A stretch of DNA of 5,332 nucleotides, from the NCBI GenBank assembly GCA_900557435.1, contig USSH01000188.1, positions 1-5,332 on the forward strand, in the 5' to 3' direction. Under the pieces are notes generated by a model that saw only the letters and a program-made list of their open reading frames with translations, searched no databases and was not told the DNA's origin. How positions within the stretch are numbered: position 1 is the stretch's first letter; each line of letters opens with the position of its first letter. Below are positions 1-5,332 of the stretch, one piece after another. This DNA comes from an uncultured Coprococcus sp. (GTDB lineage: Bacteria > Bacillota > Clostridia > Lachnospirales > Lachnospiraceae). The position numbers were made by a program, and so were the translations under genes.

Positions 1-810
1 AATATGAACACATTCAGCAAGATGTGGGGAATCAAGAAGCCTTCAGAGGCAAAGGCAATCATCGAGAAGCAGATCGCAGACCTGAACATCGGTGAGCCAA
101 AGAACCTTGAGGAGCAGGCACTCAAGCTGGCAGGTACTGATGTATATGAGAAGCTTGTAAAGGGATATACAGAGAAACAGTGGGGAAGACCATGTACAGA
201 ACTTCCTGCATTCATCATCAAGAGACTGCCTCTGAGATTCATCTATGACAACAACTATTTCAATGATCGCTTCCAGGGAATCCCAATGGGTGGATACACA
301 CAGATCATTGAGAAGATGCTTGAGGGAGCTGACGTCAAGACTGATACAGATTACTTTGACTTCATAAAAGAGAATCCTGATATTGCAGACAAGACAGTAT
401 ACACAGGTATGATCGATGAGTTCTTCGGATTCCAGTATGGTCCATTAGAGTATCGTTCGGTAAGGTTTGAGACAGAAGTTCTCGATGAGGAAAATTATCA
501 GGGAAATGCTGTTGTAAACTATACACACAGGGATATTCCATATACAAGAATCATCGAGCACAAGCATTTTGAGTTCGGCAAGCAGCCAAAGACTGTTATC
601 AGCCGTGAGTACTCAGCAGAGTGGAAGCCAGGCGTAGAACCATATTACCCTGTCAACAATGACAAAAACAATGCTCTTTATGAGAAGTACAGAGAGCTTG
701 CAGAGACACGCAAGGATGTCATTTTTGGCGGAAGACTTGGACAGTATAAGTATTATGATATGGACAAGGTAATAGCTGCAGCACTTGATTGCGTAGAGAA
801 TGAGTTTTAA
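1..810 (+). CDS. glf: UDP-galactopyranose mutase, 3' part (5' end outside window)
   Basis: Flavoenzyme that interconverts UDP-galactopyranose and UDP-galactofuranose in the cytoplasm, supplying galactofuranose for surface glycans. The reading frame is open to the left edge (codon 1-3 is Asn, as in the family's N-M-x-T-F stretch), so the ATG at 4 is internal. About 269 residues are visible against a usual 365-385, so the N-terminal FAD-binding GxGxxG region is missing. Counting from the Met at 4, family motifs are GYTEKQWGR (54-62, containing the active-site Trp60), RLPLRF (74-79), NNYFNDRFQGIP (83-94), LEYRS (148-152; the Arg is expected to bind the UDP diphosphate), NYTHRDIPYTRIIEHKHF (172-189) and the C-terminal flavin-contacting GGRLGQYKYYDMD (242-254). 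The end is tandem stops TAATAA at 808-813, followed by a terminator, so it is the last gene of its transcript. Ile is mostly ATC here, unlike the ATA-rich gene downstream, which suggests higher expression. Identification is firm. Confidence 0.97.
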   Translation, partial: NMNTFSKMWGIKKPSEAKAIIEKQIADLNIGEPKNLEEQALKLAGTDVYEKLVKGYTEKQWGRPCTELPAFIIKRLPLRFIYDNNYFNDRFQGIPMGGYTQIIEKMLEGADVKTDTDYFDFIKENPDIADKTVYTGMIDEFFGFQYGPLEYRSVRFETEVLDEENYQGNAVVNYTHRDIPYTRIIEHKHFEFGKQPKTVISREYSAEWKPGVEPYYPVNNDKNNALYEKYRELAETRKDVIFGGRLGQYKYYDMDKVIAAALDCVENEF

Positions 811-838
811 TAATTTGTTATAGAAAAGTTGATTTTGA

Positions 839-886
839 GCACATTTGGAGGCGCTTTGCAGCCTTCGAATGTGCTTTTTTTATTTT
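839..886 (+). terminator. Rho-independent terminator after glf
   Basis: A 14-bp stem pairs 839-852 with 861-874 (GCACATTTGGAGGC against GCCTTCGAATGTGC; two G-U wobbles, no mismatches) around an 8-base loop. Seven T residues follow at 875-881, then one A and four more T. It lies 29 bases past the glf stop and should separate glf from the next gene. Confidence 0.93.
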
Positions 887-892
887 GTAATA

Positions 893-921
893 TATACACT
901 TGCATCATAACGTGATAGAAT
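893..921 (+). promoter_or_regulatory. Probable sigma-A-type promoter of the phosphodiesterase gene
   Basis: The -35 TATACA (893-898, 4/6 to consensus) is 17 bases from the -10 TAGAAT (916-921, 5/6). A TGA at 913-915 forms an extended -10 (TGnTAGAAT), which can offset the weak -35. It sits directly behind the glf terminator. Transcription would start near 928, giving a leader of about 60 bases. TTGCAT at 900-905 was considered as the -35 but is only 10 bases from TAGAAT. Confidence 0.55.
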
Positions 922-932
922 CTAATTAATTA

Positions 933-946
933 TGGGCATCAGCCCA
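933..946 (+). promoter_or_regulatory. Small leader hairpin upstream of the phosphodiesterase gene
   Basis: TGGGC (933-937) pairs with GCCCA (942-946) around the loop ATCA, close to the predicted 5' end of the mRNA. The same GCCC (942-945) could instead pair with GGGC at 975-978, which overlaps the Shine-Dalgarno sequence, so two exclusive pairings are possible. Both are short (5 and 4 bp). It may simply stabilise the 5' end. It matches no riboswitch class that I recognise. Confidence 0.35.
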
Positions 947-971
947 GGGGGTAAGCTAAATAACTAAGGGT

Positions 972-977
972 AAAGGG
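972..977 (+). promoter_or_regulatory. Ribosome binding site of the phosphodiesterase gene
   Basis: AAAGGG lies 11 bases before the ATG at 989. The spacing is slightly long and the match to AGGAGG moderate, suggesting modest translation. An in-frame TAA at 971-973 excludes an upstream start, which matters because it rules out a missing N-terminal helix-turn-helix. Confidence 0.6.
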
Positions 978-988
978 CGTATATTGTT

Positions 989-3900
989 ATGAGAAGGAAA
1001 AGGATAGGCGTGCTGACAGCACAGGCGGACGAGTATACTCAGAGTAGGTTTCTTTCGGGATTATTTGAGAGATCAGCTCAGTTGGGATACGATGTGTGCG
1101 TGTTTTCGATGTATCTAAAATGTCAGGATACGAGTGGCCGAGAGATTGGCGATTCAAATATTTTTAATCTGGTGGAGTTTAAGGATTATGATGCTATCAT
1201 AGTTTTTACCGACAGAATAAGGATACCGGGAACTGCCGAGGGACTCCTGTGGAGATTAAAACAGGAATATGACGGACCGGTTCTCGTCATGGATGACTAT
1301 GCGGATGGATATGAGTCTGTAAATATAAGTCATCGTGAGAATATATGTGAACTGACAGATCATCTGATAGAAGTGCACGGCTACGAGGACATAGTTCTGC
1401 TAAACGGATGGGAGAACAATGCCAATTCAGATCTAAAGAAAAAAGGTTTTTTTGACAGCCTTGCAAAACACGGCAGAGTTTGTAGGGAGTCTGATATATA
1501 TTATGGAAATGACTGGTATGACTCAGGACGGGACATGGCTGCCTCTCTCCTGGAAAACAGGAAAGATCTTCCTGATGCGGTTGTGTGTGCCAGTGATCAG
1601 ATGGCACTGGGGCTGGCTGCGGAACTTGAAAAGAGAGGCATAAAAGTTCCGGGGGATATTGCTGTCGTGGGATATGATTCAACTGATACAAATGATGAGA
1701 GACTGATACCGCTCACATCGGTTGATATACCGGCGGTGCAGGATGGAATATATGTTGCTGATTGGGTGGATGCGAAACTCTCAGGCAGGACTCCGGCGAA
1801 GTATGTGTGCAGGTCTAGTATACACTGGGGCAGGAGCTGCGGCTGTGGTCAGTGTGTGGAGACCAGCAGCGAGTTGAACAGAGATAAAGATCAGGCAGAT
1901 ATAAGGGCGTGGGATACAGATTTTCAGTGTGGCAGCTGTGGGACATACTACGACCATCTTATGGAGGATCTGCTTTCGCAGACGGACTACAGAGGATTTT
2001 TCAATACGGTATTTCAGTATATACACCCGGATAACGATTTCAGAAAATTCAGTATATGTATGAATGAATATTGGAACGCCCCGGAGGTCATGATGGGGGC
2101 AAATGCGCTCAGGGTCGGTTATACCAAGAATGTATACAGGATAATAAAACGAGGGCTGTCAGATAAGGATAACGCTATAGATTTTGATGATTGTTTTGAT
2201 GTGACAAAGCTCTTGCCTGAGCTGGATGGCAATATGAATGAGCCGGAGGCTTACATTTTCACACCGCTAAACTTCAATGACAGATGTTTTGGGTACGCAG
2301 CTATGAGCAGTGGAAGCTCATACAAATCTTACAACAGGGCGTACTATAATCTCTTAAAACAGATCATGCAGGGTATGGAGGCATTTTACAGACAGGCCAA
2401 TCTGCAGAAACTCATAGATAGACTCAATGCAGCGCAGACGAGAGATGATCTCACAGGTGTATACAACTATAATGGTTTTATGCAGAGATGCAGGGTTATG
2501 TGCGAGGATGCCATGATGAAGGGGCAGCGCATAATGTTTCTTGCTATAGACATGAAAGGATTGGGACAGATCAATTCGAGATTTGGCAGGCAGACAGGTG
2601 ATGAGGCAATTCAGATCCTGGCAGATATCATAATGTCATCTATAAGCAAAACAGATGTATGTATGAGAATGTGTAACGATGAGTTTGTGGTTGCGTTCAA
2701 GATTGAGAATGAGGGTGGCAAGCATGCCAAGGATATCATACAGCGCATAGAGACTCAGACGAAGAAGTTCAATGACACAAATAGAGGAAATTATAGTATA
2801 GATATCTGCTATGCATTTGATGACGAGGTCGTAACCGGGGCTGAGGATCTGGACAAATACATCAATAACCTGATAAGCAGCAAGAATAATATCAAGATGA
2901 AGGAGTATATAGAAAGCTCCAGGAATCCGGAGCTTACAGAGGAGGATCTGGAGAGAGATCGTATCGTTGCGGGTATACTGGACAATAATCAGCTGAAGTA
3001 TCATTTCCAGCCTATAGTGAATGCAAGAACCGGGCAGATATATGCTTACGAGGTGCTTATGAGGACAGCCGGAGATGTGTATGTGTCACCTCTCGACCTA
3101 ATACAAAGTGCCGAAAGACTGGGAAGACTCAGTGATGTGGAGAGAGCCACATTTGTCAATGTACTCAGCCTCGTTGAGAAAAAGAGGGTCGAGCTGAGCG
3201 GTAAGAAGATATTCCTCAACAGTATTCCCGGATGCAGACTGTCAGAGAGCGACGAGAAACTGATAGAAGAACTGCTCCAAAAGTTAGGCGACCAGATAGT
3301 GGTGGAGTTCACAGAGGAGGCGGAACTGAGTGATCAGATGCTCGCTGAGCTGAAAAACAAGTATCTTGGAATGAATGTCGAGACAGCCATAGACGATTAC
3401 GGTTCGGGATATTCCAACGTAAACAATCTTCTGCGGTACATGCCTAGATATGTGAAGATAGACAGGATGCTTATGACGAACATACATGATGATCCGCAGA
3501 AACAGCATTTTGTGAAGGATATCATAGAATTTGCACATGACAATGATATAGTCACCCTTGCTGAGGGCGTAGAGCTGGATCAGGAACTCAAGGAGGTTAT
3601 CCGTCTTGGCGCTGATCTTATACAGGGATACTACACGGCAAAGCCTTCACCGCAGGCTGTTCAGGAGATAGATAAGCGAGTTGTGACCGAGATAGTACAG
3701 TACAATCAGACTGCGGTGACAAAGTATGGAAAGAAACCATATGTCATCACGGATGAGGATGATATATCGATGGTTCAGCTTGCTTTCAACAAATATACTG
3801 CCCTTGATTTCAGAAAGATCGGGGATGAGTACAGACGTATAAATATGACTGGAACACCTGGTTTTAAGTCCAACATGCTGGTCAGTGTTGGTGACGGATT

Positions 3901-4810
3901 TAGGGGTGAGTTCCGTATAGACAGCATAAGTCTGGGCGGAGAAAAGGGGATTCCATGTATAAAGCTTGGAGAAAACTGTGATGTCAGGATAGTGTTGATC
4001 GGTGACAATGAGCTGAGAACCGGGGGAATACAGGTTCCTGAGTCATCCAGGTTGGAGATTGCCGGAGACGGTGATCTGAGGATAACCCAGGCGGGAGGCA
4101 AGTATTATTGTATAGGAAATGATCTGTCCTCCAGACACGGTGACCTGTATTTTAATCAGGACGGAACACTATCCATAACGGCTACAGGAATGAGAGGAAT
4201 AGGTATAGGCTCCGGACTTGGTGGCAATATATATATAAAGCACGGAAGATTTGAGATAGACCAACGCGGTCAGGAGGGTGTGGTGATCGGCTGTATGGAC
4301 AGCGACTGCAGCCTTCGCATAGAGAACTGCGATATGGAGATATACAATGGAATCGCAAAGAGTGTGTCCATCGGTTCATACAACGGAAACGCAGATATCC
4401 AGATAGAAAATATCTCTGGAAAGATCTCAGGAGCATCGATCTCAACGGCAGTCGTGGGAACCATGGGCGGCAGCAGGTGTAAAGTCTGGATGCAGAATAT
4501 TAACATCGTGATGAATGTAAGGGCAAATGAGTGTTATGGAATAGGCTGCAGAAATGGAGACACAGACATAGAGATAAAATATGCGTATGTCAAAGTTGTG
4601 GCGCAGGGCAGGGATGCCTATGCTATGGGAAATTGCACTCATACAGCAAAGGTGTTGTTATCCAATTCAGATATCAATACTCAGGTCACGAACAGCATAG
4701 GTATGGATATCGGCGCGGACGAGAAAGATATAACAATAGGCAACGGAAGAGTCAGTTTCCTTGTGAACGGCGTTGCCAAGGACAGGAAGGTTCAGACGGT
4801 TGACTTGTAA
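989..4810 (+). CDS. LacI-type sensor / degenerate GGDEF / EAL c-di-GMP phosphodiesterase with C-terminal beta-helix
   Basis: Predicted cytoplasmic enzyme of 1273 residues hydrolysing c-di-GMP; there is no signal peptide or membrane segment. Residues 1-272 are a LacI/PBP1-fold ligand-binding domain beginning at its first strand (KRIGVLT) with the late signatures PDAVVCASDQMALGL (195-209) and GDIAVVGYDS (222-231). The usual DNA-binding domain is absent. C284, C286, C289, C314 and C317 form a cluster. Residues 320-470 look GAF-like (weak), followed by a linker helix (466-486). The GGDEF domain (483-640) reads CNDEF at 562-566 and has no RxxD I-site, but keeps D521, N529 and D538, so it is probably a GTP sensor rather than a cyclase. 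The EAL domain (655-895) has E688 (as EVL), N744, E773, E776, D802-D803, K823, E859 and Q879, matching the catalytic set, so activity is expected. Residues 955-1262 are a repeated beta-helix. The gene has its own promoter and lies between polysaccharide genes. Domain calls are firm except GAF; the ligand is unknown. Confidence 0.93.
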   Translation: MRRKRIGVLTAQADEYTQSRFLSGLFERSAQLGYDVCVFSMYLKCQDTSGREIGDSNIFNLVEFKDYDAIIVFTDRIRIPGTAEGLLWRLKQEYDGPVLVMDDYADGYESVNISHRENICELTDHLIEVHGYEDIVLLNGWENNANSDLKKKGFFDSLAKHGRVCRESDIYYGNDWYDSGRDMAASLLENRKDLPDAVVCASDQMALGLAAELEKRGIKVPGDIAVVGYDSTDTNDERLIPLTSVDIPAVQDGIYVADWVDAKLSGRTPAKYVCRSSIHWGRSCGCGQCVETSSELNRDKDQADIRAWDTDFQCGSCGTYYDHLMEDLLSQTDYRGFFNTVFQYIHPDNDFRKFSICMNEYWNAPEVMMGANALRVGYTKNVYRIIKRGLSDKDNAIDFDDCFDVTKLLPELDGNMNEPEAYIFTPLNFNDRCFGYAAMSSGSSYKSYNRAYYNLLKQIMQGMEAFYRQANLQKLIDRLNAAQTRDDLTGVYNYNGFMQRCRVMCEDAMMKGQRIMFLAIDMKGLGQINSRFGRQTGDEAIQILADIIMSSISKTDVCMRMCNDEFVVAFKIENEGGKHAKDIIQRIETQTKKFNDTNRGNYSIDICYAFDDEVVTGAEDLDKYINNLISSKNNIKMKEYIESSRNPELTEEDLERDRIVAGILDNNQLKYHFQPIVNARTGQIYAYEVLMRTAGDVYVSPLDLIQSAERLGRLSDVERATFVNVLSLVEKKRVELSGKKIFLNSIPGCRLSESDEKLIEELLQKLGDQIVVEFTEEAELSDQMLAELKNKYLGMNVETAIDDYGSGYSNVNNLLRYMPRYVKIDRMLMTNIHDDPQKQHFVKDIIEFAHDNDIVTLAEGVELDQELKEVIRLGADLIQGYYTAKPSPQAVQEIDKRVVTEIVQYNQTAVTKYGKKPYVITDEDDISMVQLAFNKYTALDFRKIGDEYRRINMTGTPGFKSNMLVSVGDGFRGEFRIDSISLGGEKGIPCIKLGENCDVRIVLIGDNELRTGGIQVPESSRLEIAGDGDLRITQAGGKYYCIGNDLSSRHGDLYFNQDGTLSITATGMRGIGIGSGLGGNIYIKHGRFEIDQRGQEGVVIGCMDSDCSLRIENCDMEIYNGIAKSVSIGSYNGNADIQIENISGKISGASISTAVVGTMGGSRCKVWMQNINIVMNVRANECYGIGCRNGDTDIEIKYAYVKVVAQGRDAYAMGNCTHTAKVLLSNSDINTQVTNSIGMDIGADEKDITIGNGRVSFLVNGVAKDRKVQTVDL
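1838..1939 (+). other. Cysteine cluster between the ligand-binding and GAF-like domains
   Basis: Codons 284-317 of the phosphodiesterase gene contain five cysteines, arranged CxCxxC (284, 286, 289) and then CxxC (314, 317). An SCGC-type motif just after a PBP1-fold domain is something I recall from related Clostridia GGDEF proteins, so part may be a structural family feature. The spacing is compatible with a zinc or Fe-S site or a redox switch, but no metal can be assigned from sequence. Confidence 0.5.
2435..2908 (+). other. Degenerate GGDEF domain (CNDEF signature)
   Basis: The domain opens with the usual RDDLTGVYNYNGF (485-497). The signature is CNDEF at residues 562-566 (2672-2686), so both glycines that cradle the GTP are replaced while the D/E is kept. 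In the metal/guanine segment, D521, N529 and D538 are retained, but the second Asp and the Lys of DxDxFK become Lys523 and Gly526. The inhibitory RxxD site reads SKTD (553-556). Cyclase activity is unlikely; GTP-dependent regulation of the adjoining EAL domain is a known role for such domains and is the likelier one here. Confidence 0.85.
2951..3673 (+). other. EAL phosphodiesterase domain, catalytic residues intact
   Basis: Begins LKYHFQPIVNARTGQIYAYEVL (669-690) and ends around LIQGYYTAKP (877-886). The signature Glu is kept but the motif is EVL. The substrate and metal residues are all recognisable: IFLN (N744), VEFTE (E773, E776), IDDYGSGYSN (loop 6, D802-D803), VKID (K823), LAEGVE (E859, E862) and QGYY (Q879). 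Loop 6, important for dimerisation and catalysis, is close to consensus. The product would be linear pGpG. Confidence 0.93.
4100..4774 (+). repeat. Eight beta-helix coil repeats of about 28 residues at the phosphodiesterase C-terminus
   Basis: Residues 1038-1262 divide into eight coils beginning at 1038, 1069, 1096, 1124, 1153, 1181, 1209 and 1237. Each has a hydrophobic-Gly pair (Gly at 1043, 1074, 1101, 1129, 1157, 1186, 1214, 1242; spacing 31, 27, 28, 28, 29, 28, 28), followed by alternating hydrophobics such as NIYI, DIQI or DIEI, then a second short strand. The lead-in at 990-1037 (VRIVLIGDNELRTGG, then RLEIAGDGDLRIT) resembles the start of carbohydrate-binding beta-helix domains usually found on the surface of Clostridia. 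The coils are diverged in sequence, so this is an ancient structural repeat, not a recent DNA duplication. Confidence 0.8.
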
Positions 4811-4848
4811 AATATTGGTAAAAGCTTGAATAATTACTGTTTTTTAAG

Positions 4849-4877
4849 TTGAGATAAAATCAGCCGTGAAGTATAAT
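4849..4877 (+). promoter_or_regulatory. Near-consensus promoter of the MBOAT gene
   Basis: The -35 TTGAGA (4849-4854, 5/6) and the -10 TATAAT (4872-4877, 6/6) are 17 bases apart, the optimum. Transcription would begin near 4884, leaving a leader of about 40 bases. A direct repeat CAGCCG (4861-4866 and 4879-4884) brackets the -10 and could be an operator. I see no convincing terminator between 4811 and 4848, so read-through from the phosphodiesterase gene is also possible. Confidence 0.7.
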
Positions 4878-4909
4878 ACAGCCGATTAAGTGCTTTAATA
4901 CAGCTTTTT

Positions 4910-4913
4910 GGAG
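4910..4913 (+). promoter_or_regulatory. Ribosome binding site deciding the MBOAT start
   Basis: GGAG lies 9 bases before the ATG at 4923 but only 3 before an in-frame ATG at 4917. The spacing therefore favours 4923, which also gives the family's typical MVFSS N-terminus. Confidence 0.75.
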
Positions 4914-4922
4914 ATAATGATT

Positions 4923-5332
4923 ATGGTTTTTTCAAGTTTATTATTTTTATTTGTATTTTTAACTGCAAATCTTATAGTGTATTTTGCAGTGCCAAAGGAG
5001 AAACGCAATAAGGTTCTGCTTATATTTTCACTGGTGTTTTACGCCTGGGGCGGGCCAAGGTATCTGCTGCTCCTGGCAGGAGAGACTCTTGTAAGCTGGA
5101 TATTTGCACTCAAGATAGATGAGGCAAGAGCCGGATACACCAAGAGAAGTGAAAAATTCTATATGGTGTGCGATGTAGTCGTGATGCTTGGATGTCTTGC
5201 GATATTCAAATATCTCGGTTTCTTTATCGGCAACTTTAAATTTATATTTGGCGTGCCAAAGGTTGTGCCAGATATAGTCCTTCCTATAGGAATATCATTC
5301 TACACATTCCAGCTCATATCATATGTAGTGGA
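4923..5332 (+). CDS. MBOAT-family O-acyltransferase, AlgI-like, N-terminal part (3' end outside window)
   Basis: Multi-pass membrane acyltransferase of the AlgI/DltB/PatA class, which moves acyl groups (typically acetyl) across the membrane onto extracellular polysaccharide or cell-wall polymers, usually with a dedicated partner protein. The 136 visible codons match the conserved start of the family: MVFSS at 1-5, FYAWGGPRYLLLL (39-51), FKYLGFF (95-101), and the diagnostic DIVLPIGISFYTFQLISYVV (117-136). Hydrophobic segments lie at about 5-23, 31-44, 47-63 and 81-103. Family members are usually 460-500 residues, so roughly 70% is missing, including the catalytic histidine region. The frame is open to the right edge. 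It has its own strong promoter 112 bases after the phosphodiesterase gene. The polymer modified cannot be told from this fragment; with glf nearby, an exopolysaccharide or a galactofuranose-containing glycan is plausible. Confidence 0.94.
   Translation, partial: MVFSSLLFLFVFLTANLIVYFAVPKEKRNKVLLIFSLVFYAWGGPRYLLLLAGETLVSWIFALKIDEARAGYTKRSEKFYMVCDVVVMLGCLAIFKYLGFFIGNFKFIFGVPKVVPDIVLPIGISFYTFQLISYVV

Noticed and set aside
362..547. 61-codon minus-strand open frame inside glf
   Set aside because: Lies entirely antisense to a confidently identified gene, with no ribosome binding site or recognisable protein.
931..988. Possible preQ1 or c-di-GMP riboswitch in the leader
   Set aside because: The A-rich stretch ending in AACTAAGGG recalls the preQ1-I tail, but no loop cytosines are placed to pair with it. 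Neither GEMM-I nor c-di-GMP-II consensus elements are present, and the leader is only about 60 bases.
1287..4642. Many minus-strand open frames opposite the phosphodiesterase gene
   Set aside because: All lie antisense to one long coding frame with continuous domain homology. Their products are His/Pro/Ser- or Ile-rich without motifs.
4100..4774. Recent tandem DNA duplication in the repeat region
   Set aside because: The coils share periodicity and hydrophobic pattern but little nucleotide identity, so there is no sign of recent or slipped-strand expansion.
4531..4803. 90-codon plus-strand open frame overlapping the end of the phosphodiesterase gene
   Set aside because: Out of frame with the clear beta-helix repeats; low-complexity, Arg/Gln/Tyr-rich product typical of a shadow frame.
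4811..4848. Terminator after the phosphodiesterase gene
   Set aside because: CTTGAA (4825-4830) can pair weakly with TTTAAG (4843-4848), but the stem is AT-rich with a wobble, has a long loop containing the T-run, and no T tract follows it.
4917..4922. Alternative MBOAT start at 4917
   Set aside because: In frame, but only 3 bases from GGAG; the ATG at 4923 has a normal 9-base spacing and gives the conserved MVFSS start.

Overview
The window looks like chromosomal DNA from a low-to-moderate G+C Gram-positive anaerobe, most likely a Clostridia/Lachnospiraceae member (Roseburia, Butyrivibrio or Coprococcus-like). This rests on AGA/AGG- and ATA-rich codon use, consensus sigma-A-type promoters, purine-rich ribosome binding sites, and a PBP1-fold/GGDEF/EAL architecture typical of that family. 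The genus is an inference and cannot be fixed from this sequence alone. All three genes lie on the + strand.

Layout. (1) 1-810 is the 3' three-quarters of a UDP-galactopyranose mutase gene (glf), cut by the left edge. It ends in tandem stops and a strong intrinsic terminator (839-886). (2) 887-988 holds a probable extended -10 promoter, a short leader with a small hairpin, and a ribosome binding site. (3) 989-4810 encodes a 1273-residue, apparently cytoplasmic cyclic-di-GMP phosphodiesterase. In order it has a LacI/PBP1-type ligand-binding domain without its DNA-binding helix-turn-helix, a cysteine cluster, a GAF-like region, a degenerate GGDEF (CNDEF), an EAL domain with a full set of catalytic residues (EVL variant), and a C-terminal right-handed beta-helix of about eight 28-residue coils. 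(4) 4811-4922 contains a near-consensus promoter and no convincing terminator. (5) From 4923 to the right edge is the N-terminal third of an AlgI-like MBOAT O-acyltransferase.

How they may work together. Glf supplies UDP-galactofuranose for surface glycans. AlgI-type MBOAT proteins, usually with a partner, O-acylate exopolysaccharides or cell-wall polymers. The gene between them removes c-di-GMP and carries two candidate carbohydrate-sensing modules, one at each end. The most interesting reading is a cytosolic, sugar-responsive c-di-GMP switch inside a cell-surface polysaccharide locus. The domain assignments are well supported by motifs; the ligand, the role of the beta-helix and the link to polysaccharide output are inference.
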